Shown: positions 34,463 through 43,025 of the stretch, in pieces | How the letters are laid out: every line of letters begins with the position of its first letter | Numbering within the stretch: position 1 is the first letter of the stretch | Assembly: GCF_007991455.1 (NCBI RefSeq) | Contig: NZ_BJYJ01000025.1 | Span: forward strand, 1-55,268 | Direction of reading: 5' to 3' | DNA: 55,268 nt | Source of the DNA: Chryseobacterium hagamense | GTDB lineage: Bacteria; Bacteroidota; Bacteroidia; Flavobacteriales; Weeksellaceae | Made by a program: the position numbers and the translations under genes | The notes under the pieces: model-generated | What the model was told of the DNA's origin: nothing | Databases searched by the model: none | What the model saw: only the letters and a program-made list of their open reading frames with translations

Positions 34463-35806
34463 ATGACAGTAGGTTTAAAATGGATCGTTTCATTCTGCCT
34501 GATCGCTTTAGTAGCGGTAGGCGGATTGTTTTGGAGCCCCATTACAGATTTTCCGAACACGGGAGAATTTCTGAGCGAAGATAAAATTGTCGGTGCGGAT
34601 GTGGCCTGGATTCTGGCGGCTGCCGGCCTGGTTCTTCTGATGACGCCCGGGCTTTCTTTTTTCTACGGCGGAATGGTCGGGAAGAAAAATGTAATCTCTA
34701 CGATGCTGCAGAGCTTTATTGCCCTGGGTGTGATCTCCATGCTATGGGTGGTGGTCGGATTTTCCCTTTCCTTTGGTGATTCCATCGGCTTTACCATCAA
34801 CGGCGAACACTACGGAATCATCGGGAATCCTTTGAGCTATCCGTTTTTCAGCAGGGTAGGCGTTCTGCCGCATAAAGCGATGGCCTCTACCATTCCTTTT
34901 ATCCTCTTTGCCCTTTTCCAGATGAAATTTGCGGTGATCACACCGGCACTGATTACCGGTTCTTTTGCAGAACGGGTACGCTTTATCTCTTATCTTCTGT
35001 TCATGGTGCTTTTCAGCATCTTTATCTATACGCCGCTCTGCCACATGGTCTGGCATCCGGACGGCCTTCTGAATAAATATTTCGGCGTGAAAGATTTTGC
35101 CGGAGGAACCGTTGTGCACATGAGTGCCGGTTTTGCAGCTCTGGCGGGAGCGATGGTGGTAGGCAACAGAAAAAGGCCTCACCATGAACCGTCCAATATT
35201 TCGTATGTGATGCTGGGTACCGGAATGCTCTGGTTTGGCTGGTTCGGATTCAATGCAGGCTCCGCTTTGAGTGCGAATGCCACAGCAGCTACGGCTTTCG
35301 GGACAACCACCATCGCTTCAGCATCCGCCATGATGACCTGGATCTTTTTCGACCGGATCAACAAAAGAAAAGTTTCTGCCATGGGTGCCTGTATCGGTGC
35401 CGTAGTGGGATTGGTTGCGATCACGCCGGCCTGTGGCTTTGTATCGGTTTCGGAAAGCCTTTTCATCGGTTTCGTTGCGGCTATTGTTTCCAACCTGATG
35501 GTGAACTGGAAAGCACTGAAAAAAATCGATGACACCCTGGACGTCTTTGCCTGTCACGGGGTAGGCGGAATTATGGGGATGATCTTAACGGCTATCTTTG
35601 CCCACGGTGAAAATGCCAGTCTGCTCCATGGAGGCATCGTTGTTTTTGCCCATCACCTGATAGCACTGCTCCTTGTTTCCCTTTTTGCCTTTTTCGGTTC
35701 TTTGCTCCTGTATAAAATTACCGACAGCATCATTACCCTGAGGGTCTCCGAAGAATCGGAAGACCTGGGGCTGGACATTTCGCAGCATGAGGAGAAGCTT
35801 TGCTAG
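34463..35806 (+). CDS. amt: Ammonium transporter
   Basis: This 447-residue protein is an Amt/Rh-family ammonium channel with about 11 membrane segments. Diagnostic stretches are DVAWILAAAGLVLLMTPGLSFFYGG near the N-terminus, FAVITPALITGSFAERV, HMVWHPDGLLNK, DFAGGTVVHMSAGFAALAGA, MLWFGWFGFNAGSAL and DTLDVFACHGVGGIMGMIL with the pore histidines. An extra N-terminal hydrophobic segment may be a signal or a membrane helix. No GlnK (PII) gene follows, which is unusual for amt loci; the downstream DNA is repeats. Confidence 0.95.
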   Translation: MTVGLKWIVSFCLIALVAVGGLFWSPITDFPNTGEFLSEDKIVGADVAWILAAAGLVLLMTPGLSFFYGGMVGKKNVISTMLQSFIALGVISMLWVVVGFSLSFGDSIGFTINGEHYGIIGNPLSYPFFSRVGVLPHKAMASTIPFILFALFQMKFAVITPALITGSFAERVRFISYLLFMVLFSIFIYTPLCHMVWHPDGLLNKYFGVKDFAGGTVVHMSAGFAALAGAMVVGNRKRPHHEPSNISYVMLGTGMLWFGWFGFNAGSALSANATAATAFGTTTIASASAMMTWIFFDRINKRKVSAMGACIGAVVGLVAITPACGFVSVSESLFIGFVAAIVSNLMVNWKALKKIDDTLDVFACHGVGGIMGMILTAIFAHGENASLLHGGIVVFAHHLIALLLVSLFAFFGSLLLYKITDSIITLRVSEESEDLGLDISQHEEKLC

Positions 35807-36330
35807 AAGTGAATGGTCAAGGGTGGATTTTTGAAAAGTGAATGGTCAATTTTGCTTTGCAAGTGAATGGTGAATCGTATATGGCAGATGCGGTTGGAAA
35901 AACGCAAAGTCGCAAGAGGTTTTTGAATGCTTATGTTTAAGCCGCAAGGATTTATCATTGATAAAATTGAGGACCGCTGATTCCTAAAGCATAAAATTTC
36001 AGAGATTAATTATTTGTGGTATAAAAATTTGACAGTGTCAAATTCTTTGCGCCTTAAAGCGTTATCACTTAAAAAAAATGAGTCTTTGCGCATTCCAACA
36101 AGATAATGATCTTAAAAGGTCTGAAGAAAAATTTTTCGCCGCAATTCCCCTCCGAAAGTCGGAGGATGGTGAAAACATAAAATTTTTGACTGGATTGCTT
36201 TTTGGAATGAATGGTGAATGGTGAATTTTGTTTTGCAAGTGAATGTCCGGCAATTTACAATTGATTATTTAACTGAAGAAATTAACCGCGCAGCGAATTG
36301 ACCATCCATCATTGACCATTTTTTCACTGC
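35807..36330. repeat. Repeat-filled intergenic region after amt
   Basis: GTGAATGGT(C/G)AA-type motifs recur at about 35810-35875 and 36206-36245, with the complementary GAATTGACCAT segments at 36295-36320, making a long imperfect inverted repeat. Also present are a 9-bp palindrome AATTTGACA-G-TGTCAAATT (36026-36044) and a CCTCCGA/TCGGAGG hairpin (36149-36165). The same GAATGGTGAATGG family occurs at 40284-40396. No gene is visible. Confidence 0.6.
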
Positions 36331-36335
36331 CTGCT

Positions 36336-36364
36336 TTTGCATCTCAATTTATCGTGTATCTTTG
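36336..36364 (+). promoter_or_regulatory. Consensus promoter of the L-serine dehydratase gene
   Basis: TTTG (36336-36339) and TATCTTTG (36357-36364) are 17 bp apart, an exact Bacteroidota TTTG-N17-TAnnTTTG promoter 28 bp before the start codon. Confidence 0.65.
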
Positions 36365-36392
36365 TGTTCAGGAAAAATGATGAATTTTCTAT

Positions 36393-37811
36393 ATGGAATC
36401 AATATCGGTTTTTGAGATTATAAAAGTAGGAATAGGACCTTCCAGTTCGCACACCATGGGTCCATGGAACGCCGCTTCGGCATTTATCAGGATTATTAAA
36501 AGAGAGCGGTCGATTGCTGAAGTGAAGGAAGTTTTCCTCGAATTCTTCGGGTCACTGGCCAAAACGGGAATCGGACACGGAACCGATATCGCAGGAATGC
36601 TTGGACTGAACGGTGAAGATTTCCGGACTATTGATACGACAAAGATCGACGAGAAGATCGAAACCATTAAAAACACGCAAACCATCAATCTGGGGGGCGA
36701 AAAAGAGATTCATTTTGTCTACGGGCATCACCTGGTGCTGAACATGCAGAAATCGCTGGAGTATCATCCGAACGGAATGATTTTCAGAGCTGTTTTTGAA
36801 GACGGAACCGAGCTTGAACAGGATTTTTATTCAGTGGGCGGTGGTTTTATCATGAGCCAGGAGAAAAAATCCATCGATAAGCATTGTGTCCGTACCTTAT
36901 ATCCCTGCCACAAATCCTCAGATATCGTCAGGTACTGTGAAAAACTGGGCCTCAGCAGGATTTCCGACCTGATCTTTATGAACGAAGAAAGCTGGAGATC
37001 CCGGGAGGAAACGAGAGCTGAAGCGCTTTATATCTGGCAGCAGATCAAAGAATGCATTTACAAGGGGGTTAATAAAGAAGGGGTCCTTCCGGGCGGCCTG
37101 AATGTTTCGCGAAGAGCAGCCGGGATCAACCGGAAATTGCTGGGCGATAAAATTTACAGAAATAAAGAAGAATGGTTCCGCCAGGTGGTGGAAGCCGAAG
37201 AAAACTTCACCAATATCAACAAATGGATTTCCTGCTTTGCATTGGCCGTTAATGAGGAAAATGCGAGCTTCGGAAGAATTATCACCGCTCCCACAAACGG
37301 GGCGAGCGGCGTTATTCCCGCCGTTCTGATGTATGCCCAGGCATTTACCGATTGTACCAATGAGGAGGATATCGTACGGTTCCTGCTCGTAGCAGGAGAA
37401 ATCGGGACGCTGTTCAAGAAAAACGCGACCATTTCTGCGGCGATGGGCGGCTGTCAGGCAGAAGTAGGGGTGTCATCAGCCATGGCGGCAGCAGGCCTTA
37501 CCGAAATTCTCGGCGGAAGTGTAGGCCAGGTTCTGATGGCAGCAGAAATCGCCATGGAACATCATCTGGGATTAACCTGCGATCCGATCAGAGGCCTGGT
37601 GCAGATCCCATGCATCGAAAGAAATACAATGGGAGCCATTAAAGCCATTACCGCAGCCAATATTGCTCTGGAAAGCGATCCTGCGAAAGCAAAAGTAACC
37701 CTGGATGAGGTCATCCAGACGATGTGGGAAACCGCTTTATCAATGAACGACCGGTTCAAAGAAACATCTGAAGGCGGACTGGCCATTGCAGTGAATGTCC
37801 CGGAATGTTAA
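36393..37811 (+). CDS. sdaA: L-serine ammonia-lyase (single-chain, iron-sulfur)
   Basis: This 472-residue enzyme deaminates L-serine to pyruvate and ammonia. The beta-like N-terminal part has SISVFEIIKVGIGPSSSHTMGPW; the catalytic part has NTGA-like TAPTNGASGVIPAVLMY, and cluster cysteines in MGGCQAEVG, TCDPIRGLVQIPCIERN and near the C-terminus (the final residue is Cys). The length fits a fused one-chain type II serine dehydratase. It has a strong consensus promoter and stands alone. A copy of the dispersed repeat begins 3 bases after the stop. Cytoplasmic and oxygen-sensitive by family. Confidence 0.93.
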   Translation: MESISVFEIIKVGIGPSSSHTMGPWNAASAFIRIIKRERSIAEVKEVFLEFFGSLAKTGIGHGTDIAGMLGLNGEDFRTIDTTKIDEKIETIKNTQTINLGGEKEIHFVYGHHLVLNMQKSLEYHPNGMIFRAVFEDGTELEQDFYSVGGGFIMSQEKKSIDKHCVRTLYPCHKSSDIVRYCEKLGLSRISDLIFMNEESWRSREETRAEALYIWQQIKECIYKGVNKEGVLPGGLNVSRRAAGINRKLLGDKIYRNKEEWFRQVVEAEENFTNINKWISCFALAVNEENASFGRIITAPTNGASGVIPAVLMYAQAFTDCTNEEDIVRFLLVAGEIGTLFKKNATISAAMGGCQAEVGVSSAMAAAGLTEILGGSVGQVLMAAEIAMEHHLGLTCDPIRGLVQIPCIERNTMGAIKAITAANIALESDPAKAKVTLDEVIQTMWETALSMNDRFKETSEGGLAIAVNVPEC

Positions 37812-37814
37812 TTT

Positions 37815-38015
37815 AACGTGAATTCGATTGTATTCAGTTCACAGTCAGATATTTAATTAAAATAAAATTAAGGCGGTTTTATTCACGATTTTAAATAGAA
37901 TGATTTCTGGCAGAATGATAAAAGATGAGGTTTGATCATCAGGAACTTTGATCCTTTTTTTGACAGAAAAACTCCCGGCATCCGGCATCCGATTCTGTTC
38001 TAAGCCGTTCTTCGT
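37815..38015 (+). repeat. Dispersed repeat copy R2
   Basis: It starts TTTAACGTGAATTCG just after the sdaA stop and contains the family core (GGCAGAATGATAAAAGATG, TTTGATCATCAGGAACTTTG, CCGGCATCCGGCATCC). It matches R1 (25704-25890, inverted) closely and R3 in part. Confidence 0.75.
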
Positions 38016-38088
38016 GACCTTTTGAGCTATTTGTTATTTTGTGGTTTTAAATAAAACAGATATTTTTGCCGGAAATTTTATTGAAACC

Positions 38089-38762
38089 ATGAAAAAGATT
38101 TTACGCTTTTACTTACCGTAGCTTCGTTGGCTGCTTATTCGCAAATTGCTATTCCTGCAAATTCGTCCAGAGGAACAATCGTTACCAAAAACAATACAAC
38201 CATTGAATAAAGGGACCTGAAATATGAACAAGGGAAGGTTACCTATAAAAATGCAAAAACCGGAATTGAAGAGTTTTTGTATGATAATTCCGTAAAGAAT
38301 TTCATGGAAAATACAAACCCTGGAAATACGGGATCTGCTGAAAACACCTTAGCACCCCCTGTTTTGAGCACTGAAAGGAAAGAGGAAAAGCTGACTTCCG
38401 TATCAGAAATCAGAGGCTATCTCAGACAGAATAACAGCAGTTATAAATCAGGGAGAACCGTTAGTAATATCGGGAGCGGACTGATTATCGGCGGTGGGGC
38501 TGCCTTTCTGATCGTAGGGCTTTCCAATGTTTCAAAAGCGGAGAAATCTACCCTGTCCTCAGGCCCGGCAAAAAAAAGTTCCTCAACGCCTCTTATCTGC
38601 GGAATCATCGCCATGGCAGGAGGGGGCGTCATGAAAATTGCCGGTGGCGCCCAGATGCGGAATGCAGTGAAAGAATATCAGAATGCGGATGCCCGGAAAT
38701 TTTCACCTGGCTATTATGTACTTAATGATGGCAATGGCATAGGAATGCTGATGAAATTTTAG
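38089..38762 (+). pseudogene. Broken gene for an exported glycine-rich membrane protein
   Basis: The ATG at 38089 starts MKKIL, but a one-base loss near 38104 shifts the frame; in the restored frame a signal peptide continues (LLLTVASLAAYSQIAIPANSSRG). A TAA follows at about 38209 and the frame resumes as RDLKYEQGKVTYKNAKTG, running to 38762. The intact downstream part holds two hydrophobic Gly-rich segments (IGSGLIIGGGAAFLIVGL and PLICGIIAMAGGGVMKIAGG), probably membrane hairpins. Two independent lesions argue for decay, not sequencing error. The family is common in Chryseobacterium-type genomes but has no known function. Element R3 begins 3 bases after the stop. Confidence 0.75.
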
Positions 38763-38764
38763 AA

Positions 38765-39138
38765 TAACGTGAATTCGACTGTATCCACATCATATTCAGC
38801 CGATTATTTAATTCAAAAATAAAAATGAGAGTGATTTAGTCGGGATTTTAAATAATACTCATTTTGCCGGAACAAATACACGGTTTATGCTTCTGATAGT
38901 ATTTTATCCTATTCTGTACCAAGCCCTCCTTTCAGGACTTTAAAAACAAGAGAAATCCGTCCATGATTGAAAAAAAAGGCCGGTTATTCAGGATTGAATA
39001 AGAACTCCTCTGATAAAGCGATAACCTATTCAGTTTGATGATCAGGACCTTTGATCCTATGCCTGACAAGAGAAACTTCCGGCATCCAGCTTCCATCTTC
39101 CAGCCTTTATTTACGGTTTGTACCTCGAATTCACGTTA
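38765..39138. mobile_element. 374-bp repeat element R3 with 14-bp terminal inverted repeats
   Basis: TAACGTGAATTCGA (38765-38778) and its exact complement (39125-39138) bound the element. Inside are the shared core blocks (GATGATCAGGACCTTTGATCC, CTTCCGGCATCCAGCTTCC). There is no coding frame, so it looks like a non-autonomous element or MITE. Other copies in the window are R1, R2, R4 and a fragment at 42955-42985. Confidence 0.7.
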
Positions 39139-39156
39139 AAATACTTACCATAATAG

Positions 39157-39190
39157 AAATCTCTCACGGCTCTGGTCAGGAGAGATTTTT
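39157..39190 (+). terminator. Terminator-like hairpin downstream of R3
   Basis: AAATCTCTC (39157-39165) pairs with GAGAGATTT (39180-39188) and a T-run follows on the plus strand. Confidence 0.6.
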
Positions 39191-39271
39191 TATGAATCTG
39201 TATGGTTGTTCGCTCAGAAAACCTGCCGGTAGGGCAGGATAAAGTAAAAAAATAAATTCCGGATCAATAAA

Positions 39272-40117
39272 CTACTTATCCAGAATTCCCCGGATTTTAT
39301 TCGCATTGGCAATTAGTTCACCCAGATACTCGAAATTTTCCTTTTCCAATGCAGATTTAAATTTTCTCAGCTGGGAAATATGCTCATTCAGGACATCCAG
39401 TACGTTTTCTTTGTTCTGCCGGAAGATCGGTACCCACATCTCCGGATGTGATTTTGCAAGACGGACGGTGCTGGAAAATCCCGAACTGGCCAGCTGGAAG
39501 ATGGTTTCTTCTTCCCGTTCCTTTTCCAGCACGGTGTTGGCTAATGCATAGGAGGTAATATGGGAGATATGGGAGATATAGGCGGTATGTACATCATGGC
39601 TTTCTGCGTTCATATAGATCAGGTGCATATCCAGGCTTTCTGCAATCCGTTCTACCAAACGGAGAGCATCCGGTGCAGATTCTTCCCTGTTGCAGATCAC
39701 GCCGGCCTTTCCTGAGAAACTCTCTGAAACAGCCGATTTCGGACCGTTGTCTTCGGTTCCCCACATCGGGTGGAAGGCAACAAACCTGGCCCGGTTAGGA
39801 TGATCTTTCACGGCATTTACAATTCCTGATTTTGTAGAACCGGCATCCATCACGGTCTGGTGTTCCGAGACCAGATCCAGCACTTTGGGCAATAGTTTTT
39901 TAGCCGCATCTACCGGAACGGCCAGGATAATAAGGTCCGAGCTTTTAATTCCTGATTCCAGATCAGCCTTTTCGTCGATGATATTTAAATCCAGCGCTTC
40001 GGTTAGATGCTTTTCACTCTGATCTATTCCGTAAATAAAATCCGCTATTCCTTTAGTCCTTAATTTTAAAGCCATCGATCCGCCGATCAGTCCGACCCCT
40101 ATAATACTTATCTTCAT
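39272..40117 (-). CDS. tyrA: Prephenate dehydrogenase
   Basis: This 281-residue enzyme makes 4-hydroxyphenylpyruvate from prephenate for tyrosine synthesis. The NAD-binding start is ISIIGVGLIGGSMALKL (GxGxxG at residues 7-12). Further family marks are LIILAVPVDA, DAGSTKSGIV, FHPMWGTEDNGP and SHDVHTAYISHISHITSYALA (catalytic His region), with LASSGFSSTVRLAKSHPEMW. The length fits a stand-alone enzyme without chorismate mutase or ACT domains. The 120-bp leader holds a short Tyr-codon peptide and a terminator hairpin, so attenuation is likely. Confidence 0.93.
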   Translation of the reverse strand: MKISIIGVGLIGGSMALKLRTKGIADFIYGIDQSEKHLTEALDLNIIDEKADLESGIKSSDLIILAVPVDAAKKLLPKVLDLVSEHQTVMDAGSTKSGIVNAVKDHPNRARFVAFHPMWGTEDNGPKSAVSESFSGKAGVICNREESAPDALRLVERIAESLDMHLIYMNAESHDVHTAYISHISHITSYALANTVLEKEREEETIFQLASSGFSSTVRLAKSHPEMWVPIFRQNKENVLDVLNEHISQLRKFKSALEKENFEYLGELIANANKIRGILDK

Positions 40118-40133
40118 CGTTTAAATCTTAAAT

Positions 40134-40239
40134 AAAAAGCCCCGTCCGGAGACGAGGCTGATGGTATTGATATACAAAATCCTTATCCCAGAGCTGAGGT
40201 AAAAATTCCGTAATAATATGTTCCGTTGTTTGTAATCAC
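40134..40239 (-). promoter_or_regulatory. Tyr-codon leader peptide and attenuator upstream of tyrA
   Basis: On the minus strand GTG at 40239 opens an 18-codon frame ending TAA at 40183 that contains three consecutive Tyr codons (40218-40210) and a nearby Phe codon. It is followed by a hairpin GCCTCGTC/GACGGGGC (40158-40139, one G-U) and a T-run (40138-40134), then the tyrA start 17 bp on. A stretch of end-product codons before a terminator is the classical attenuation layout. The frame is also open upstream of the GTG, so the true start is uncertain. A -7-like TATCTTCG at 40243-40250 lies close to the GTG. Confidence 0.62.
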
Positions 40240-40283
40240 AAGGCGAAGATAGATATTTTTTTTTAATTGAAAATTAAAAAAGC

Positions 40284-40396
40284 GAATGGTGAATGGTAAA
40301 TTTTGCTTCGCAGGTGAATTTTTTGAGCAATTTAAAATTTAACCATTCACAGCGCAGCGAATTTCCAGCAAAGCGAATTGACTTTTCACCATTCAC
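40284..40396. repeat. Long imperfect inverted repeat between tyrA leader and the antiporter gene
   Basis: GAATGGTGAATGG near 40284 is mirrored by TTCACCATTC near 40385-40394, with GCTTCGC and GCAAAGCG inner segments. It belongs to the family at 35807-36330 and could fold as a terminator for the antiporter gene, which ends 4 bases away. Confidence 0.6.
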
Positions 40397-40399
40397 ATT

Positions 40400-42691
40400 C
40401 TAAGGATTAGAGATAATCAACGTCGAAGGAATATCCGACAGCCATAAACTCTTGGTGTCGATCAGGTTTTTCCAGCTTTTGCTGCTGATCAGCATGAGAT
40501 CCTGGGCATCCAGAAATTCTTTCTCGATCTGTTTCTCGTTATAAAGGGTGATGTGGTTCGGGGCTACCTGTTCGATGCTGCGGATAAGTTCTTTTACTTC
40601 GATATTGCTGCGGATCTGCCCGGCGACGTCCAGGATGATAATCTGCGAATTGTTGTTGTTGATCAGCCGTTTGGCATATTCCAGCAGGTAAAAATCGCTT
40701 AAATTGAAGATCGGAATAAAAACACGGTCGGCGGAGGTGAAATTCTTTTCCACCAGGATGCCTACGGGAATATTGGTTTTATCTAAAATCTGCAGCGTAA
40801 AATCGTCAAAAGGAGAATTGTTGAAGATATTGCCTTTGCCTTTTACGGTGTTCAGCAGTTTTTCGGGGTTGATGATCTTGGTGGTGAAACCGAGCAGCCG
40901 TCCCAGGAGGCTGCCTTCATACATCGATTTCCCAAGCATGATCAGGAGAAGATCGTAATTTCCCCGGTTGGTAATATGGGTCAGGTCGTTTTCGACGTCG
41001 GTGGAGGCTTTGAAGAGGGTAGTGACTTCAAGGTCCAGCTCGTCTGAGGTTTCGATGACCTGTTTAAACTGTTCCTTTTCAAAATGATTGATATCAAAGG
41101 CATGAAGGTCATCCACCGGGGCAATATTCATGGCGGTGACGCTTTTGTTGCCATTCATCTTACGGGTGAAATTATCGGCCAGCTTCAGCAGGGTGCTTCC
41201 GGATCCCGGCGTTTCAAAAGAAAGGAGGATCCTGTATCTGGCACCGTCTTCATAATCCTCATCCTCTTCATCCAGAGAAGACTTTTTTCCTTTGAAGAGA
41301 TAATTGATGAGATCAAGGGAGGGCCCGGTCATAAAAGTGGTGAACAAGGCCATAATCACAAGCATCGCAAAAAGTTCCGGTCCCAGAACGCCTAGGTCAT
41401 AACCGATATTCAGTACGATAAGTTCGGTCAGGCCGCGGGTGTTCATCAGCGCCCCGATGGTAAGGCTGTCTTTCCAGCTCAGTTTCAGGAATTTTGCCGT
41501 CAGCGCACTGCCAACAAATTTCCCGACTACCGCGGTGAGGATAATGAATCCCCCGATTTTCCAGAGATGCGGATCATTCAGCAGCCCGATCTGGGTCCGG
41601 AGTCCTGTAAAGACAAAGAAAAGCGGAAGCAGGAGAACCAGAGCCACATCTTCCACCTTTTCCACGAACAGGCTCCTGAATTTCACATTCTCCGGCATAA
41701 TCGCTCCGGCCATAAACGCTCCGAAAAGCGCATGTATACCGATTACCTCAGTAGCGTATGCCGAAATAATCAGGATCAGGAAAAATACCGCCACCATGGC
41801 TTTGCTGATGAAGCCCTTTCCTTTCTGGGCTTCGGCAATCCGGGCGAGAAACGGACGTACCGCTTTAATCATGATGAAAACATAAAGAACAGCCATCAGA
41901 ATAACGAATACCGATCCGGAGAAAGATCCGGCCTTTACAATCGCAATAACGGCTGCCAGGATACACCAGGCAGTAATATCATCTGCCGCCGCACAGGTAA
42001 TGACCACCGTTCCGATTTTTGTTTTGTGAAGGTTTCTTTCCTGGACAATTCTGGCCAGTACCGGAAAGGCCGTGATGCTCATGGCAATGGCAATAAAAAG
42101 GGCAAACGAGCTGAACCGGATGCCTTCCGGCGCAAACTCCTTGTAAATAAAATACGAAAGCCCGACGCCAAGGGCAAAAGGAAAAATAATACTGGCATGG
42201 CTGATCACCACTGCATCATGTGCTTTTTTTCTCAGGACGCTCAGGTCCAGCTCCATTCCGACGATGTACATAAAAAGGATCAGCCCGATCTGGCTCAGGA
42301 ACTGCAGGTTGGGCAATGATTCCTTAGGAAAGATAAGTGCAGAGATTTCCGGGAAATACATTCCGAAGAGCGAAGGCCCCAAAACGATCCCGGCAATCAT
42401 CTCACCGATTACGGAAGGCTGTTTCAGCTTTACGCAGATCCATCCGAAAAGTTTCGCCACCATAATAATGGTAACGATCTGGGCCAGCAACAGAGCCAGC
42501 GGATGATGAAGGTTGACAAGAAATGAATCGGCAAAATTCTGCCACATCGTGCCGCCCGCAGATCTGGCCGGAACAGGATTTTCCCCGATCTCCAGCGTTT
42601 TTCCCTCTGCAAAGAACCAGTACATCAGGCATGAAAAAAAAGCGATGGTACTGAAATAGAAAATAATGTTCTTGTATTTCCCGAGATTCAT
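40400..42691 (-). CDS. CPA2-type cation:proton antiporter
   Basis: The protein is 763 residues from the Met at 42691 (MNLGKYKNIIFYF); an upstream Met at 42769 adds a basic, non-membrane stretch and is unlikely. It has a first membrane helix, a periplasmic loop, then ~12 membrane segments of the Na+/H+ exchanger domain (QPSVIGEMIAGIVLGPSLFG; MSITAFPVLARIVQERNL; CAAADDITAWCILA with the Asp pair; MNTRGLTELIVLNIG). The C-terminal ~280 residues form a cytoplasmic UspA-like regulatory part. It probably exchanges Na+ or K+ for H+ across the inner membrane. It is a single gene with its 3' end in a long inverted repeat. Confidence 0.9.
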   Translation of the reverse strand: MNLGKYKNIIFYFSTIAFFSCLMYWFFAEGKTLEIGENPVPARSAGGTMWQNFADSFLVNLHHPLALLLAQIVTIIMVAKLFGWICVKLKQPSVIGEMIAGIVLGPSLFGMYFPEISALIFPKESLPNLQFLSQIGLILFMYIVGMELDLSVLRKKAHDAVVISHASIIFPFALGVGLSYFIYKEFAPEGIRFSSFALFIAIAMSITAFPVLARIVQERNLHKTKIGTVVITCAAADDITAWCILAAVIAIVKAGSFSGSVFVILMAVLYVFIMIKAVRPFLARIAEAQKGKGFISKAMVAVFFLILIISAYATEVIGIHALFGAFMAGAIMPENVKFRSLFVEKVEDVALVLLLPLFFVFTGLRTQIGLLNDPHLWKIGGFIILTAVVGKFVGSALTAKFLKLSWKDSLTIGALMNTRGLTELIVLNIGYDLGVLGPELFAMLVIMALFTTFMTGPSLDLINYLFKGKKSSLDEEDEDYEDGARYRILLSFETPGSGSTLLKLADNFTRKMNGNKSVTAMNIAPVDDLHAFDINHFEKEQFKQVIETSDELDLEVTTLFKASTDVENDLTHITNRGNYDLLLIMLGKSMYEGSLLGRLLGFTTKIINPEKLLNTVKGKGNIFNNSPFDDFTLQILDKTNIPVGILVEKNFTSADRVFIPIFNLSDFYLLEYAKRLINNNNSQIIILDVAGQIRSNIEVKELIRSIEQVAPNHITLYNEKQIEKEFLDAQDLMLISSKSWKNLIDTKSLWLSDIPSTLIISNP

Positions 42692-43025
42692 AGTTCGTTT
42701 CAATTTTATGTGGGTAAATTTCTTAAGAATATGCGGTTGATGAGCATGAATTTTTTTTAAATGTAACAAACGCTCCGAATAATGTAATAAAAGTCCGGCG
42801 AAAGAGATTTTAAGTTTGCACAGGGCCCGTGATCTGCAGGCCAGGTCTTCAGTAAACCACCATTGTACCGGCTTTTGTAATCAATCTGAAAGTCTGTGAA
42901 TAAAGTGAAATACACTATACTGAACTTACCAATATCTTGATTGTAATGTTGGGTGGAACTGCCGGCATCCGGCTTCCAGTCTATGACCTGATTATGCTTT
43001 AAAGGCACCCGTCAATCTTAAGAAT
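42692..43025. other. Intergenic region with a repeat fragment
   Basis: No gene is visible. A short piece matching the R-family (GCCGGCATCCGGCTTCCAG, about 42960-42978) is present. The promoter of the antiporter gene should lie here. Confidence 0.45.

Noticed and set aside
36026..36044. A regulator operator at the AATTTGACA palindrome
   Set aside because: It lies in a repeat-rich region over 300 bp from the next gene start, with no promoter nearby, so a regulatory role is not supported.
38277..38762. A complete 161-residue protein starting with TTG
   Set aside because: The upstream sequence holds its signal peptide and start in the same gene, separated by a stop and a frameshift, so this is the remnant of a longer gene.
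41567..42319. A 250-residue plus-strand protein inside the antiporter gene
   Set aside because: It is antisense to a well-supported membrane protein and has a low-complexity His/Arg/Gln-rich translation.
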